Source of the DNA: Paenibacillus sp. FSL H7-0326
GTDB lineage: Bacteria; Bacillota; Bacilli; Paenibacillales; Paenibacillaceae
Direction: 5' to 3'
DNA: 64,000 nt
NCBI RefSeq assembly: GCF_001955535.1
Contig: NZ_MPVN01000001.1
Span: forward strand, 248,001 to 312,000
Shown here piece after piece: positions 26,363 through 34,877 of this stretch (within the stretch, counting starts at the first letter, position 1; each line of letters starts with the position of its first letter). The notes beneath the pieces were generated by a model. That model was not told the DNA's origin, ran no database searches, and was given only the letters and a program-made list of their open reading frames with translations. The translations under genes were made by a program, and so were the position numbers.

Positions 26363-27007
26363 TTAAGAAATTAACAGTACCGCTATAGAACCTAATATAA
26401 GCAAGTAAGACAGCGTCAGCCTTATAGCCGTGAGGAGTGTATAATGGCCCGCTCTTTTTTCAAGCAGTCGATACACCCACGAACGGACCTTCGGAATACT
26501 GTAAACGATCCCTCTTATACATCCGAAACTGCAGCCGGCTGCAATACTTGCCCACCACGGAGATATGAATAATGAGACAAAGACATACGTATGAAACAGG
26601 ACGCCCGATTGCAATGTAATGAAGCCAAGCCCCAGTATATTTCCCCACAAGGCAGCGGTACGGTAATCCGCCTTACTGATCCAGGATGAAGGCACGATAA
26701 AATTACCTGAAGGCAAAATCGCCGACTTATTAAACATCTCCAGAAGCAGCACGATAATAAACCATGTAATGAGAATAGGCACATAATAGGCAGAGAGCGT
26801 GGTGAGGCTGATAACCACATTCAGCCCGCTGATGATCAATCCGGTCGCCGAACCGCCTGCTGTGCAAGAAATAATGTAGATGAATGCATACTTAATCTTG
26901 CTCCCCTTCGTATGCTCAAGGCTCCCCAGCACATTAAGCCCACAAGTTGTATCTACACTTGCAATCGCCGAACCGATGGCAAACAGGAACAGAATTATTA
27001 GCAGCAA
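26363..27007 (-). CDS. Polytopic membrane protein in the mauF position
   Basis: The 214-residue protein has about six transmembrane segments and four Cys (TTCG, ISCT, AGCSFGC). It is the first gene of the operon. In Paracoccus the mau order is F-B-E-D-A, and MauF is a CcdA/DsbD-like membrane protein, so this gene occupies the mauF place. Sequence similarity to MauF was not established. The start is TTG at 27007; its AGGAG site is inside a small perfect hairpin (27009-27022) with CTCCT, which could limit translation. Confidence 0.65.
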   Translation of the reverse strand: MLLIILFLFAIGSAIASVDTTCGLNVLGSLEHTKGSKIKYAFIYIISCTAGGSATGLIISGLNVVISLTTLSAYYVPILITWFIIVLLLEMFNKSAILPSGNFIVPSSWISKADYRTAALWGNILGLGFITLQSGVLFHTYVFVSLFISPWWASIAAGCSFGCIRGIVYSIPKVRSWVYRLLEKRAGHYTLLTAIRLTLSYLLILGSIAVLLIS

Positions 27008-27008
27008 T

Positions 27009-27022
27009 AGGAGTTCTCTCCT
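27009..27022 (-). promoter_or_regulatory. Hairpin hiding the ribosome binding site of the mauF-like gene
   Basis: On the minus strand AGGAG (27022-27018) pairs with CTCCT (27013-27009) across a 4-nt loop. The hairpin ends one base before the TTG start, so it may reduce initiation. Confidence 0.35.
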
Positions 27023-27275
27023 CCCTTCGAATGCTCTTTACGCCCCATCTATTTCAGCATATGAATCATTAACGTAATTTATATCTTAATTCAAGAATGC
27101 AGTGCATGCGCCGAGCATGACTCAGATCGCGAGCGGAGCAGGAAGCTTCAGCACCGAAGCCCTGCTTCCCTAATATGCTGGACGGTTAAAAGGTGAAGTC
27201 TCTGCTGTAAGGTTTACACTTTTTAGCAGCGAAGCACAGCCTCATAATAAAGACATCAAGAAGGAGGTCTTTATT

Positions 27276-27464
27276 ATGAATGATTATACACAGCACAAGC
27301 TGCATGAATATCAGCTGCAGATTTGGGAACATCAGGATCGTGTTGGGATTATAAGAGCTTATTCAAGCAGCAGAGCAAAGAGAAGAATGCTTCATAGTTC
27401 ACCTTTTCATTTTTTTAATTTAAGCCTGTTTTATGGTTTCTTTCGGAAACGCCGGTCACGATAA
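27276..27464 (+). CDS. Small basic protein, 62 aa
   Basis: The ATG at 27276 follows a strong AAGGAGG site. The peptide has a His/Gln-rich N-terminal half, a basic centre (SSRAKRRM) and an aromatic stretch (FHFFNLSLFYGFF) ending in RKRRSR. It is divergent from the Mau-like operon and ends 44 bp before a strong terminator. No family recognised. The ribosome binding site and terminator support expression. Confidence 0.6.
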   Translation: MNDYTQHKLHEYQLQIWEHQDRVGIIRAYSSSRAKRRMLHSSPFHFFNLSLFYGFFRKRRSR

Positions 27465-27507
27465 GCATCATCCGCTTGAATAAAGAACGATGGGACGTAT
27501 TTGGATC

Positions 27508-27549
27508 AAAAAGAGCAGGTCTGCTATCTAGCAGCCTGCTCTTTTTCTT
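27508..27549. terminator. Bidirectional terminator
   Basis: AAAAAGAGCAGG (27508-27519) and CCTGCTCTTTTT (27535-27546) form the stem, with an inner CTGCTA/TAGCAG pairing. It separates the convergent genes ending at 27464 and 27581. Confidence 0.85.
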
Positions 27550-27580
27550 AGCATTTTCACCATTCATGCGCTTCGCTTGA

Positions 27581-29392
27581 TTAAGCTTTCCAAATCTCCT
27601 TGAAATCAATCCATCCTAGTGAATTAATAGCTACGCCTTTAAAGGAGGCATCGGATTGAATTTGAAAGCTTGAATGATTGAGAAACAGAACATGCGCTTC
27701 TCTTCTCAAATATTCCTCCACCTCTTCGAGGATCGCCATTCGTTCATCGGCCCCTCTGCAAGCCAGCGCTTGATCAATCCGCTCATGTACCCAATCCGTT
27801 ATACCGGGGTCAAGCAATTCCTTAACATAGCTGCCTTGCTGCTCATAATTTTCGATCAAACACACCTCTTCACCCGGAAGCACGACGGAATGAATAATAC
27901 AGTCCAGCTCTTCTACTAAATGATCCGACAGAATATTAGTCATGCTCTTGGCAACGACCACCGCCTCAATGTTCAATTCAGCAAGGATGCCCTTAATCCA
28001 TTCTGCTTCACGCACGTGCAGTCCATAGCTCCCGATTACGATCGTTGATCCATCGTACCCCGATTCCTTCAATAACTGTCTGGCTTGCTGTTCATCCACA
28101 GCATGAGCTCGCCTTGCATAGCGGTTGTCTGCAAGAAAGGAATGTGCCGGGTGGGAAGGATGTTCTCCTAACTCCTCTATCATTCTTGCTCTGTCCAAAT
28201 ACAGATTAACCGCATGACGGAACTTAGCTTTCTGATGATACCCCTCCTTTGTCATATTCCAGGAAAGAAGTCCGGTACAGTAATGCTCAGAAGCGATATT
28301 ATCAAGCGACTGCGAATGTGGAGTATCCGTACTGATGTCCATGCCATTCACAGCAGTGACACTGTTCAGACAGCTCCATTTCTTAGACGAGCCCCCTATC
28401 AATCCAGCCTCCGCCGGCAACGTAGCAACAATGACGCTGTCCAGGTAAGGCCGGCCTTGGTAGTAATAAGGATGAGCGTTCATCGTGAAGCAGTCTTCCG
28501 TCCATTCTGCAAACTGAAAAGGTCCTGTTCCAATCGGATGCTTCCAATACTCCTCTTCAGAGAGTCCTGCATAATCCTTTGGAAGAATCGACATACACAC
28601 TGCGGTTACGAATCGGAGAAAGATCCAATTCGGACGATGTAATACAAAGCGAATAGTATGAGAAGACGGAACCTCGATCTGCTTCAGAGACCGGAGAATC
28701 CAGCTGTTTCTTCGATCTGAGGCTAGGCGTTCTAACGTAAAACGGACATCTTCAGCGGTTAACTTTGCTCCATTATGAAACAAGACACCCTTTCTAAGAT
28801 GAAACGTCCACTCCGTAGCATCTTCACTGGATTCCCAGTGGTGTGCCAGGGCTGGGATAAACCGCTCTGTATTGATATCGTAGATCACTAGCCGGTCAAA
28901 GAGCTGTTGTATCATATGTGCGGACAGACTGCAGAAGCAATCTGCAGGGTCCATGGTATGGATGCGCGAATAGATCGGGATTCTTAGTACATCCTTTGTT
29001 TCACTACCCGTTTTATGTTCTTTTTCAAGTCCAAAATACCCATCCAGCCATAAAGAGAACTGATCTATCGAATTCGGTTTACCATGAGTATGGAGCAGCT
29101 CGAAAGCAGGCTTGAATTGTCCTCTCTCTGCCAGCTCTCTGGCCATCGTTAGCAGCATGTCTTCGCGATCAACAAGGAATGTAAGCCTTGAACGATTCCC
29201 CCTGCCTCTGCCTGATACGAAGTTAATCAAGCCTTGTTCAGTCATTTTTCGTATAACCAATTTCGCATTTCTCGTCGTGCAGAACAGGATCTCAGCGATA
29301 CGCTCAACCGTAACCTCAATCGGGATATCGTCTGCCCCCCTGGTGTGCAGCTTCTCGTTTAGTAACAGATATTGCTCATTCAGCATGATCAC
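27581..29392 (-). CDS. SgrR-like transcriptional regulator fused to a solute-binding domain
   Basis: The 603-residue protein has an N-terminal winged-helix DNA-binding domain (about 1-115), seen in ERIAEILFCTTRNAKLVIRKM, and a C-terminal family 5 solute-binding domain (about 150-595) beginning with the AHHWESSEDATEWTFHLRKG block. The binding domain lacks a signal peptide and so senses ligand in the cytoplasm. In E. coli SgrR activates the sgrS RNA under sugar-phosphate stress; Firmicute homologues often control nearby transporters. The start is GTG or the ATG two codons later, behind GGAGG. Confidence 0.88.
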   Translation of the reverse strand: MIMLNEQYLLLNEKLHTRGADDIPIEVTVERIAEILFCTTRNAKLVIRKMTEQGLINFVSGRGRGNRSRLTFLVDREDMLLTMARELAERGQFKPAFELLHTHGKPNSIDQFSLWLDGYFGLEKEHKTGSETKDVLRIPIYSRIHTMDPADCFCSLSAHMIQQLFDRLVIYDINTERFIPALAHHWESSEDATEWTFHLRKGVLFHNGAKLTAEDVRFTLERLASDRRNSWILRSLKQIEVPSSHTIRFVLHRPNWIFLRFVTAVCMSILPKDYAGLSEEEYWKHPIGTGPFQFAEWTEDCFTMNAHPYYYQGRPYLDSVIVATLPAEAGLIGGSSKKWSCLNSVTAVNGMDISTDTPHSQSLDNIASEHYCTGLLSWNMTKEGYHQKAKFRHAVNLYLDRARMIEELGEHPSHPAHSFLADNRYARRAHAVDEQQARQLLKESGYDGSTIVIGSYGLHVREAEWIKGILAELNIEAVVVAKSMTNILSDHLVEELDCIIHSVVLPGEEVCLIENYEQQGSYVKELLDPGITDWVHERIDQALACRGADERMAILEEVEEYLRREAHVLFLNHSSFQIQSDASFKGVAINSLGWIDFKEIWKA

Positions 29393-29472
29393 TCAGCCCC
29401 TCCTTCGGTCAGAGCGTTTCCTATCCATACATTGTACTCCCTCGGATGAAGCTTAGGAATTATTTTTTTACA

Positions 29473-29512
29473 GCAAAAAACCATCCGCAATGAAAATTAC
29501 GAATGGTTTTGC
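29473..29512 (-). terminator. Terminator of the SDR gene
   Basis: GCAAAAAACCAT and ATGGTTTTGC form an imperfect stem extended by CG/CG pairs. On the minus strand the T-run is part of the arm. Confidence 0.7.
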
Positions 29513-29555
29513 TTGTCGCTTGCATGTGATTAATATAGAGCTGCTCTCTACAACC

Positions 29556-30272
29556 TTATGGGTTAGTTGACCACATGCCGGCTGATTTAATGAAGATACG
29601 TGAATTCAGCTTCAGCTGTGCCAGCATATACTCAGCAAGATCTTCCGGCTGCATTACTTTTTCCGGGTTGCCGTCTGTCAGATTCAGTTCTACCGCCATA
29701 TCGGTCGCAACTGTGCTAGGTGTTAGGGCGCTCACACGAATATTGTGTTTTCTCGCTTCCAGCATTAGAGATTCTGTCATCGCGAGTACTGCCGCCTTCG
29801 ATGCGCTATAAGCGCTGGATACTGGAGACCCCTTCTGCCCTGCGGTAGAGGATATATTAATGATGTCACCGCTCTTGCGTTCGATCATTTGTGGTAATAC
29901 CGCTCTGGTAACATAATAAACGCCAAGCACGTTTACTTTGATAATATGCTCCCACTCCTCTGGCTCAAGCGCAAGGAATCCGCCAAATTTGCCGATACCG
30001 GCGTTGTTAATCAGAATATCAATAGGTCCCAGCTCACTCGTAATGTGTTCCACCGCTTGATTGACAGATGCAAGATCAGCCACATCGGCGCTTGCCAGTG
30101 ATACACGAACTCCATATTCAGTCAGCTCAGCCGCTACCTTCTCAAGGTTCTCGATACTTCTTCCAATCAGTCCAACATGAATGCCTTCCTTGGCAAAATA
30201 AATGGCGGTTGTGCGTCCAATTCCTCTGCCAGCTCCCGTAATGAGCGCGGTTTTACCTCTTAGATCCTGCAT
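29556..30272 (-). CDS. Short-chain dehydrogenase/reductase (FabG-like)
   Basis: The 238-residue classical SDR has the cofactor motif TGAGRGIG (about residues 12-19), NNAG (about 89-92), and the catalytic Ser and YSASK (about 141 and 154-158). It matches the 3-ketoacyl-ACP reductase FabG subgroup of Bacillus YmfI/YoxD type. It is not near fatty acid synthesis genes, so the substrate is open. Monocistronic with its own terminator. Confidence 0.9.
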   Translation of the reverse strand: MQDLRGKTALITGAGRGIGRTTAIYFAKEGIHVGLIGRSIENLEKVAAELTEYGVRVSLASADVADLASVNQAVEHITSELGPIDILINNAGIGKFGGFLALEPEEWEHIIKVNVLGVYYVTRAVLPQMIERKSGDIINISSTAGQKGSPVSSAYSASKAAVLAMTESLMLEARKHNIRVSALTPSTVATDMAVELNLTDGNPEKVMQPEDLAEYMLAQLKLNSRIFIKSAGMWSTNP

Positions 30273-30347
30273 GTAGATCCTCTCCTTTATCTGTATCTAG
30301 AATTTATGTAATTGACAGTCTACTTCATTATAACTTTATCCCATCCC

Positions 30348-30938
30348 TCATTTCCAGCCGTTGATAGCTAGATGCGCCTTGAACATTTCGCTTGTGTTCG
30401 GGTGCTCTTCCTTCGGAATCCATTGATCCTGGCTCCAGAGACCTCCCTGCTTAAAAGCCCGAGGGCAATGCACGAAGCACTCCTCAACCTCAACTACAAC
30501 GGCAAGTCCCGTCATTTTACCGTCCCAGCCTTGGGATGCAATGAACTCCTCATTTCTCGTAATGACCGCTCGTCCATTAATTCGAAGCACATCGTTAGAT
30601 CCAGGAATAACGAAAATCATGCCAACCTGGGGATTCTCAATGATGTTTTGAAGTGAGTCCGCTCTCCGATTACCCGGACGATCTGGGAAGGCGAGATGCT
30701 TCTCGTCCAATATCTTCACAAAGCCCGGTTCATCTCCACGAGGGGAAACATCTGCTTTACGCTCCAAGCTCGAAGTAGCCAGAAAAAAGATCGAGGATTT
30801 GGACACATAATCCCGAATCGTTTCATCAATTACACTGATCGATTTCATCACAATCGCTTCATGAGGCTTATCTATGCTTTCTCTCAGCTGTTCTGCAGAG
30901 GTAATTTGATCCTTCATCCATATCGGTTCGTTGTTCAT
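30348..30938 (-). CDS. PPOX-type FMN-dependent flavoprotein
   Basis: The 196-residue protein belongs to the pyridoxamine 5'-phosphate oxidase-like split-barrel family. The ATSSLERKADVSPRGDEPGF and PDRPGNRRADSLQNI blocks are typical of the MSMEG_1061-type subgroup. It binds FMN or F420-like cofactors; the substrate is unknown. The start at 30938 follows GAGAGGGG; 16 upstream codons lack a site. Confidence 0.88.
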   Translation of the reverse strand: MNNEPIWMKDQITSAEQLRESIDKPHEAIVMKSISVIDETIRDYVSKSSIFFLATSSLERKADVSPRGDEPGFVKILDEKHLAFPDRPGNRRADSLQNIIENPQVGMIFVIPGSNDVLRINGRAVITRNEEFIASQGWDGKMTGLAVVVEVEECFVHCPRAFKQGGLWSQDQWIPKEEHPNTSEMFKAHLAINGWK

Positions 30939-31055
30939 AACGTCCCCTCTCGCTTCCTTCGTATGTAATGTTGTTTTGCTTCCCATTATTATAGGCTCGA
31001 CGACAGACTCACTTCAAACCATTTTCAAGTGCAGCAGTAAGAATATGAAAAAACA

Positions 31056-31084
31056 TTGACAAGGCTCCAGACCTTTCCTATAGT
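31056..31084 (+). promoter_or_regulatory. Sigma-A promoter of the trmB-azlCD operon
   Basis: TTGACA (31056-31061) and TATAGT (31079-31084) are separated by 17 bp. The -35 box coincides with the nominal TTG start of the long reading frame, which shows that translation begins downstream. Confidence 0.8.
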
Positions 31085-31130
31085 GATTGGTACACTAACT
31101 ACTATTACATCAAAGGAGACAACTGACCTC

Positions 31131-31979
31131 GTGGAAGAAGAAATCTATCGATCACTTCAAAAATTAGGCTTCTCCGCCTATGAATGCAAGGCTTATATCG
31201 GCCTATTGAAGCACTCACCAATTACAGGCTACGAAATCAGCAAACGTACCGGTGTACCGAGATCTATGATCTATGAAGTACTTGGGAAGCTGCTGGATAA
31301 GGGGGCTGTTCACACGGTACCCAGTGATCCCGTAACCTACGCTCCTCTGCCGGCGAGAGAACTCATCCATCGAACTCGCAGCGAGTTTGAGCAATCCTTT
31401 CACTATCTCGAAACGAAGCTCACTGCTCTGGAAGGAGAACGCGAGGTAGATGTCATTCATCGTATTCACAGTGATACACATGTCATTGCCGAGATGAACT
31501 CGATGATCAAGCAGGCAGAAGATGAACTGTGGTTCTCCATTTGGGAGAACGAATTTTCATATATACAGGACGAAGCACTGATCAGACAGGAGCAGAAGCT
31601 CCCCATTTATGCGATTGTATTTGGTCCCGATCAGATGAGGCTCGGGTTCACAACTCACCACAATTACATGTCTCCGCAGGTGGCAGAAGAACGCATGGGA
31701 GGCAGACTGACCATTATTGCCAGAGATAATAAAGAAGTGCTAATTGCTAATTTCTCACCGGAATCAACAGCTTGGGCTATCAAAACAGAAGATCCTGCTC
31801 TCGTCCTGGTTGCCATGGAATACATACGCCACGACATGATGTTCTCAGAGCTCGTCAAGGAGGTCGGTTCCGATAAGGTAGAAGCATTATGGAGAGGACA
31901 CAAGGATTTGTATCATGTTGTAACAGGTAAATGGGCAGGAAATCAAACGGAGGATTTGAAAAATGAACACTCAAGCTAG
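31131..31979 (+). CDS. TrmB-family transcriptional regulator
   Basis: A 282-residue protein with an N-terminal winged helix (about 5-70), in which SPITGYEISKRTGVPRSMIYE is the recognition region, and a C-terminal effector domain. TrmB regulators are best known from archaea as sugar sensors. The start is GTG at 31131, because the promoter occupies 31056-31084; an AAAGGAG site precedes it. Its 3' end overlaps azlC by 17 bp, so it probably controls branched-chain amino acid export, a job done by the Lrp-type AzlB in B. subtilis. Confidence 0.85.
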   Translation: MEEEIYRSLQKLGFSAYECKAYIGLLKHSPITGYEISKRTGVPRSMIYEVLGKLLDKGAVHTVPSDPVTYAPLPARELIHRTRSEFEQSFHYLETKLTALEGEREVDVIHRIHSDTHVIAEMNSMIKQAEDELWFSIWENEFSYIQDEALIRQEQKLPIYAIVFGPDQMRLGFTTHHNYMSPQVAEERMGGRLTIIARDNKEVLIANFSPESTAWAIKTEDPALVLVAMEYIRHDMMFSELVKEVGSDKVEALWRGHKDLYHVVTGKWAGNQTEDLKNEHSS

Positions 31980-32691
31980 AAGCAATATCCCTATGTCTAG
32001 AGATCAAAATTCATTTCTGCAAGGCATTAAAGATTGTGTGCCTACCCTGCTGGGTTATATGAGTATTGGCTTTGCCTTCGGAATTGTAGGCGTATCATCG
32101 GGGCTAAGTATATTAGAGATCGCGCTTATCTCTATTCTCGTCTATGCGGGTTCCGCTCAGTTCATCATTTGTGCACTGCTCGTTGTAAACACGCCGGCTT
32201 CAGCCATTATTTTCACTACTTTTATTGTCAATCTAAGACATTTTCTACTGAGCCTGACGATCGCACCTTATCTGACAAAATATTCGATCTCCAAAAATAT
32301 TGGCTTCGGCGCACTCCTAACTGACGAAACGTTCGGGGTAGCCGCAAATCGTATTGCAGAACAGGGCTCTCTATCAGGAAAATGGATGAATGGTCTTAAT
32401 CTGACAGCTTATATATGCTGGATTGCAGCCTGCACCTTTGGAGGAATATCAGGCCAGTGGATCGCGAATCCGGAAGCATTGGGACTAGACTTCGCTCTTG
32501 TTGCCATGTTTGCAGCCCTGCTTGTCCTTCAGCTCCATAGTACCGAGAAATCCAAGCTGAAGCATCGGCTATCCCTCGTTCTATATATGGTTATCTGCAT
32601 GATCGTACTCTCTTATCTCGTACCTTCGCATGTAGCCGTATTACTCTCCACCATCATTGTAGCAACAATCGGGGTGGTGACTGAGCGATGA
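31963..32691 (+). CDS. azlC: AzlC-family branched-chain amino acid exporter subunit
   Basis: The 242-residue membrane protein has the AzlC blocks GYMSIGFAFGIVG and YAGSAQFI, and about six or seven helices. It forms an exporter with AzlD for branched-chain amino acids or analogues such as 4-azaleucine. GGAGG lies nine bases before the ATG, inside the end of the regulator gene. Confidence 0.93.
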   Translation: MNTQARSNIPMSRDQNSFLQGIKDCVPTLLGYMSIGFAFGIVGVSSGLSILEIALISILVYAGSAQFIICALLVVNTPASAIIFTTFIVNLRHFLLSLTIAPYLTKYSISKNIGFGALLTDETFGVAANRIAEQGSLSGKWMNGLNLTAYICWIAACTFGGISGQWIANPEALGLDFALVAMFAALLVLQLHSTEKSKLKHRLSLVLYMVICMIVLSYLVPSHVAVLLSTIIVATIGVVTER

Positions 32692-33011
32692 ATACAAGCA
32701 TGACGATGATTTGGCTGTTCGTGGGCTGTGCGCTTGTTACTCTGCTGCCCCGGATTATACCTTTCATTTTTGTTCGAAGCGTCCGTATGCCAGATGTTGT
32801 ACTCAAGTGGCTCTCGTATATTCCAATCTGTATTTTGTCTGCCCTCGTTATTGAGAGTATGATAACAGAGACTAATGATCAGATTGCGATGGATTGGAGC
32901 ACCGTCATTGCTCTTGTTCCTACGCTTGTAGTTGCGGTATGGACCAAAAGCTTGTCTGCAACGGTGATTGTCGGTGTTGTATGCATGGCCGTCCTTAGGC
33001 TATTTTTCTAA
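32688..33011 (+). CDS. azlD: AzlD-family exporter subunit
   Basis: The 107-residue protein has four predicted helices and the AzlD start TLLPRIIPF. Its ATG overlaps the azlC stop codon (ATGA), giving translational coupling. It completes the two-component AzlCD exporter. Confidence 0.92.
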   Translation: MNTSMTMIWLFVGCALVTLLPRIIPFIFVRSVRMPDVVLKWLSYIPICILSALVIESMITETNDQIAMDWSTVIALVPTLVVAVWTKSLSATVIVGVVCMAVLRLFF

Positions 33012-33111
33012 GTGATTAACCCGATTGCGTCCTCCATAGTGCACTTGTTGCACTCATATGAGACAAGGGTACAATATGAAGGAGTAGAATATTGATGGTT
33101 GGAGGGATTCG

Positions 33112-33513
33112 ATGCTGCAAAAATTGGCACTGAAAACATTCAGTAGAGATGAGATGCGGGATGTTACGGATGAAGTGAGGGCTGCTGTGGCGAAGAGTGG
33201 TATAACCGAAGGGATTGCGATTATTTATTGTCCTCATACTACTGCCGGGATCACCATTAATGAAAATGCCGATCCCGATGTCAAGCACGATGTGCTGCTA
33301 AGGCTTGATGAAGTATATCCGTGGAATCATCCCAAATACTTGCATGCCGAAGGAAATACGGCTTCTCACTTGAAGGCAATCACGACGGGAACGTCCCAAA
33401 CGGTAATTGTCCAAAATGGAAGACTGGTGCTCGGCCGCTGGCAGGGTATTTACTTCTGTGAATTTGACGGTCCCCGAGATCGAGAATACTATGTGAAGAT
33501 CATGGAAGGCTGA
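33112..33513 (+). CDS. YjbQ-family protein (UPF0047)
   Basis: The 133-residue protein contains the conserved [19 protein letters not shown] block and GTSQTVIV near the C-terminus. YjbQ proteins were reported to have secondary thiamine-phosphate synthase activity; the physiological role is unclear. GGAGGGATTCG precedes the ATG. A strong terminator follows. It is 100 bp after azlD and may have its own promoter. Confidence 0.9.
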   Translation: MLQKLALKTFSRDEMRDVTDEVRAAVAKSGITEGIAIIYCPHTTAGITINENADPDVKHDVLLRLDEVYPWNHPKYLHAEGNTASHLKAITTGTSQTVIVQNGRLVLGRWQGIYFCEFDGPRDREYYVKIMEG

Positions 33514-33525
33514 CCTAGAAACATC

Positions 33526-33566
33526 AAAACCGGCTTAGGAATTTGACATTCCAAGCCGGTTTTTGC
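33526..33566 (+). terminator. Terminator after the yjbQ-like gene
   Basis: AAAACCGGCTT and AAGCCGGTTTTT are paired, with an inner GGAAT/ATTCC stem. A T-run follows. Confidence 0.85.
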
Positions 33567-33657
33567 TGCTCTTTTGAATAAACTAATCCATCTACAAAGG
33601 CATTCATTACGCTGTAAATCATCTGCCCTGAATTACTCAGCCCTACTTCTAATGTTA

Positions 33658-34080
33658 TTAATCCGAGTACAGCTGTCCATTGAACGTTTCCGGACCTACC
33701 CGAATGGTCCCAAGCAAGTTGGCAGCGACAAACGCAGAATAAGTAAGCTGTGGCTGAATCGGCGGATTGAAATCCGTAGCTGTGAAATTAATAATTTGCG
33801 GTGCAAGCAAGCTTAAATCAAAGGTTGAAGTAGCTGAATAAACGACAGGATCGTTTGCTAGAGTACCTCTGACTACCGTTATTGTAATACCAGCTAGCGC
33901 CAGCGGAAGCTGCAATGCAATGGTTCCACTGAATACTACACGCGGGTTTGTGCCGACACCTGCTGTCTGTAAGCCAATTTGCCCGAACAGCTGCGGCGTT
34001 CCAATGACTAGAATCGGTATAGCAATCGAGTTGGATGTGCTCGCATTTTGAGAAGTTCTTGAATCGATGAACTGAGCCAT
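33658..34080 (-). CDS. Beta-rich protein of unknown function, paralogue of the 22978-23406 gene
   Basis: The 140-residue protein begins MAQFIDSRTSQNASTSNS and is about three-quarters identical to its paralogue, differing mainly in conservative changes. It has no signal peptide, no Cys and few charges. An AGGAGG site lies nine bases upstream and a sigma-K-like promoter 33 bp upstream. A duplicated, late-sporulation structural protein is the best guess; the family is not recognised. Confidence 0.75.
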   Translation of the reverse strand: MAQFIDSRTSQNASTSNSIAIPILVIGTPQLFGQIGLQTAGVGTNPRVVFSGTIALQLPLALAGITITVVRGTLANDPVVYSATSTFDLSLLAPQIINFTATDFNPPIQPQLTYSAFVAANLLGTIRVGPETFNGQLYSD

Positions 34081-34112
34081 TTTTCACTACCTCCTGACAA
34101 GAATCGTTAACA

Positions 34113-34142
34113 TATCCTATGTCAGCAGATCATAATTCAGTA
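34113..34142 (-). promoter_or_regulatory. Sigma-K-like promoter
   Basis: CATAGGATA (34121-34113) matches CATANNNTA, and TACT (34142-34139) gives the -35 AC element with 17 bp between them, the preferred spacing. Confidence 0.45.
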
Positions 34143-34190
34143 CTTTTACGGTAACAGCCCGAGCATACTTCGTTGTCTAATTCACATCTA

Positions 34191-34745
34191 CTACGGTGAG
34201 ATGGGCTCACCCTTCTCATTATAATATTGGAAGGAGTAGCTGTACTTATCTGCTTCAGCCAAGTCAATCCAGAGCGCGGATTGTTGACCGGTCTGAATCT
34301 CCTGAGGAATGACTTCATTATTCACACGAAGCGCAAGCTTCGCAGCCTGATTCTGTTCGCTCGTCATAATCATGAACTTCGGTGGATGATCCTCTTTTGG
34401 TAAACTTCTAATGAGAAAGGCTTGGATATTAGGATTACCTCCTGTCTGCATCACAACCTGACCGTAATTCCCTTCCTCATTTTTGGTAAACTGTACGTAC
34501 CCAGGCTTGTTATCAAAATAAAATCCCACGATTCGATTATTATCAAAATCAGCTATGTCAACGATCTTGATTTCACTGGACTCTAACCCTTTAGTTGACT
34601 TAATGGCTTCAATGATGGAAGCTTCATCATTCCCATAAATAACAGGATCCTTCTGTACATGATTAAACATAAATACAGCTGACAGGAGGATTATTCCTGC
34701 TGCTAGAAATCCAATACCCCGCCTTGCTTTCCTATTCTTGAGCAT
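34191..34745 (-). CDS. Membrane-anchored or secreted protein of unknown function
   Basis: The 184-residue protein has a basic N-terminus and a hydrophobic helix (about 11-28) that may be a signal anchor. The remainder is soluble and predicted outside the cell, with no Cys. A GAAGGGG site precedes the ATG. No domain is recognised. Confidence 0.7.
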   Translation of the reverse strand: MLKNRKARRGIGFLAAGIILLSAVFMFNHVQKDPVIYGNDEASIIEAIKSTKGLESSEIKIVDIADFDNNRIVGFYFDNKPGYVQFTKNEEGNYGQVVMQTGGNPNIQAFLIRSLPKEDHPPKFMIMTSEQNQAAKLALRVNNEVIPQEIQTGQQSALWIDLAEADKYSYSFQYYNEKGEPISP

Positions 34746-34819
34746 ATATATGGCCCCTTCTCTTTAAAACATTTCATTTATTTGAACGCTTGGTTTATGT
34801 AAATGTTGCGTTCTGCCCG

Positions 34820-34864
34820 CAAAAAAACAAGCCAGGAAGGTAAGTAAGCTGCCTTCTTGGCTTG
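34820..34864 (-). terminator. Terminator of the MarR gene
   Basis: CAAGCCAGGAAGG (34828-34840) and CCTTCTTGGCTTG (34852-34864) form the stem. Seven Ts follow on the minus strand. Confidence 0.85.
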
Positions 34865-34877
34865 CATTCGTACTTCA

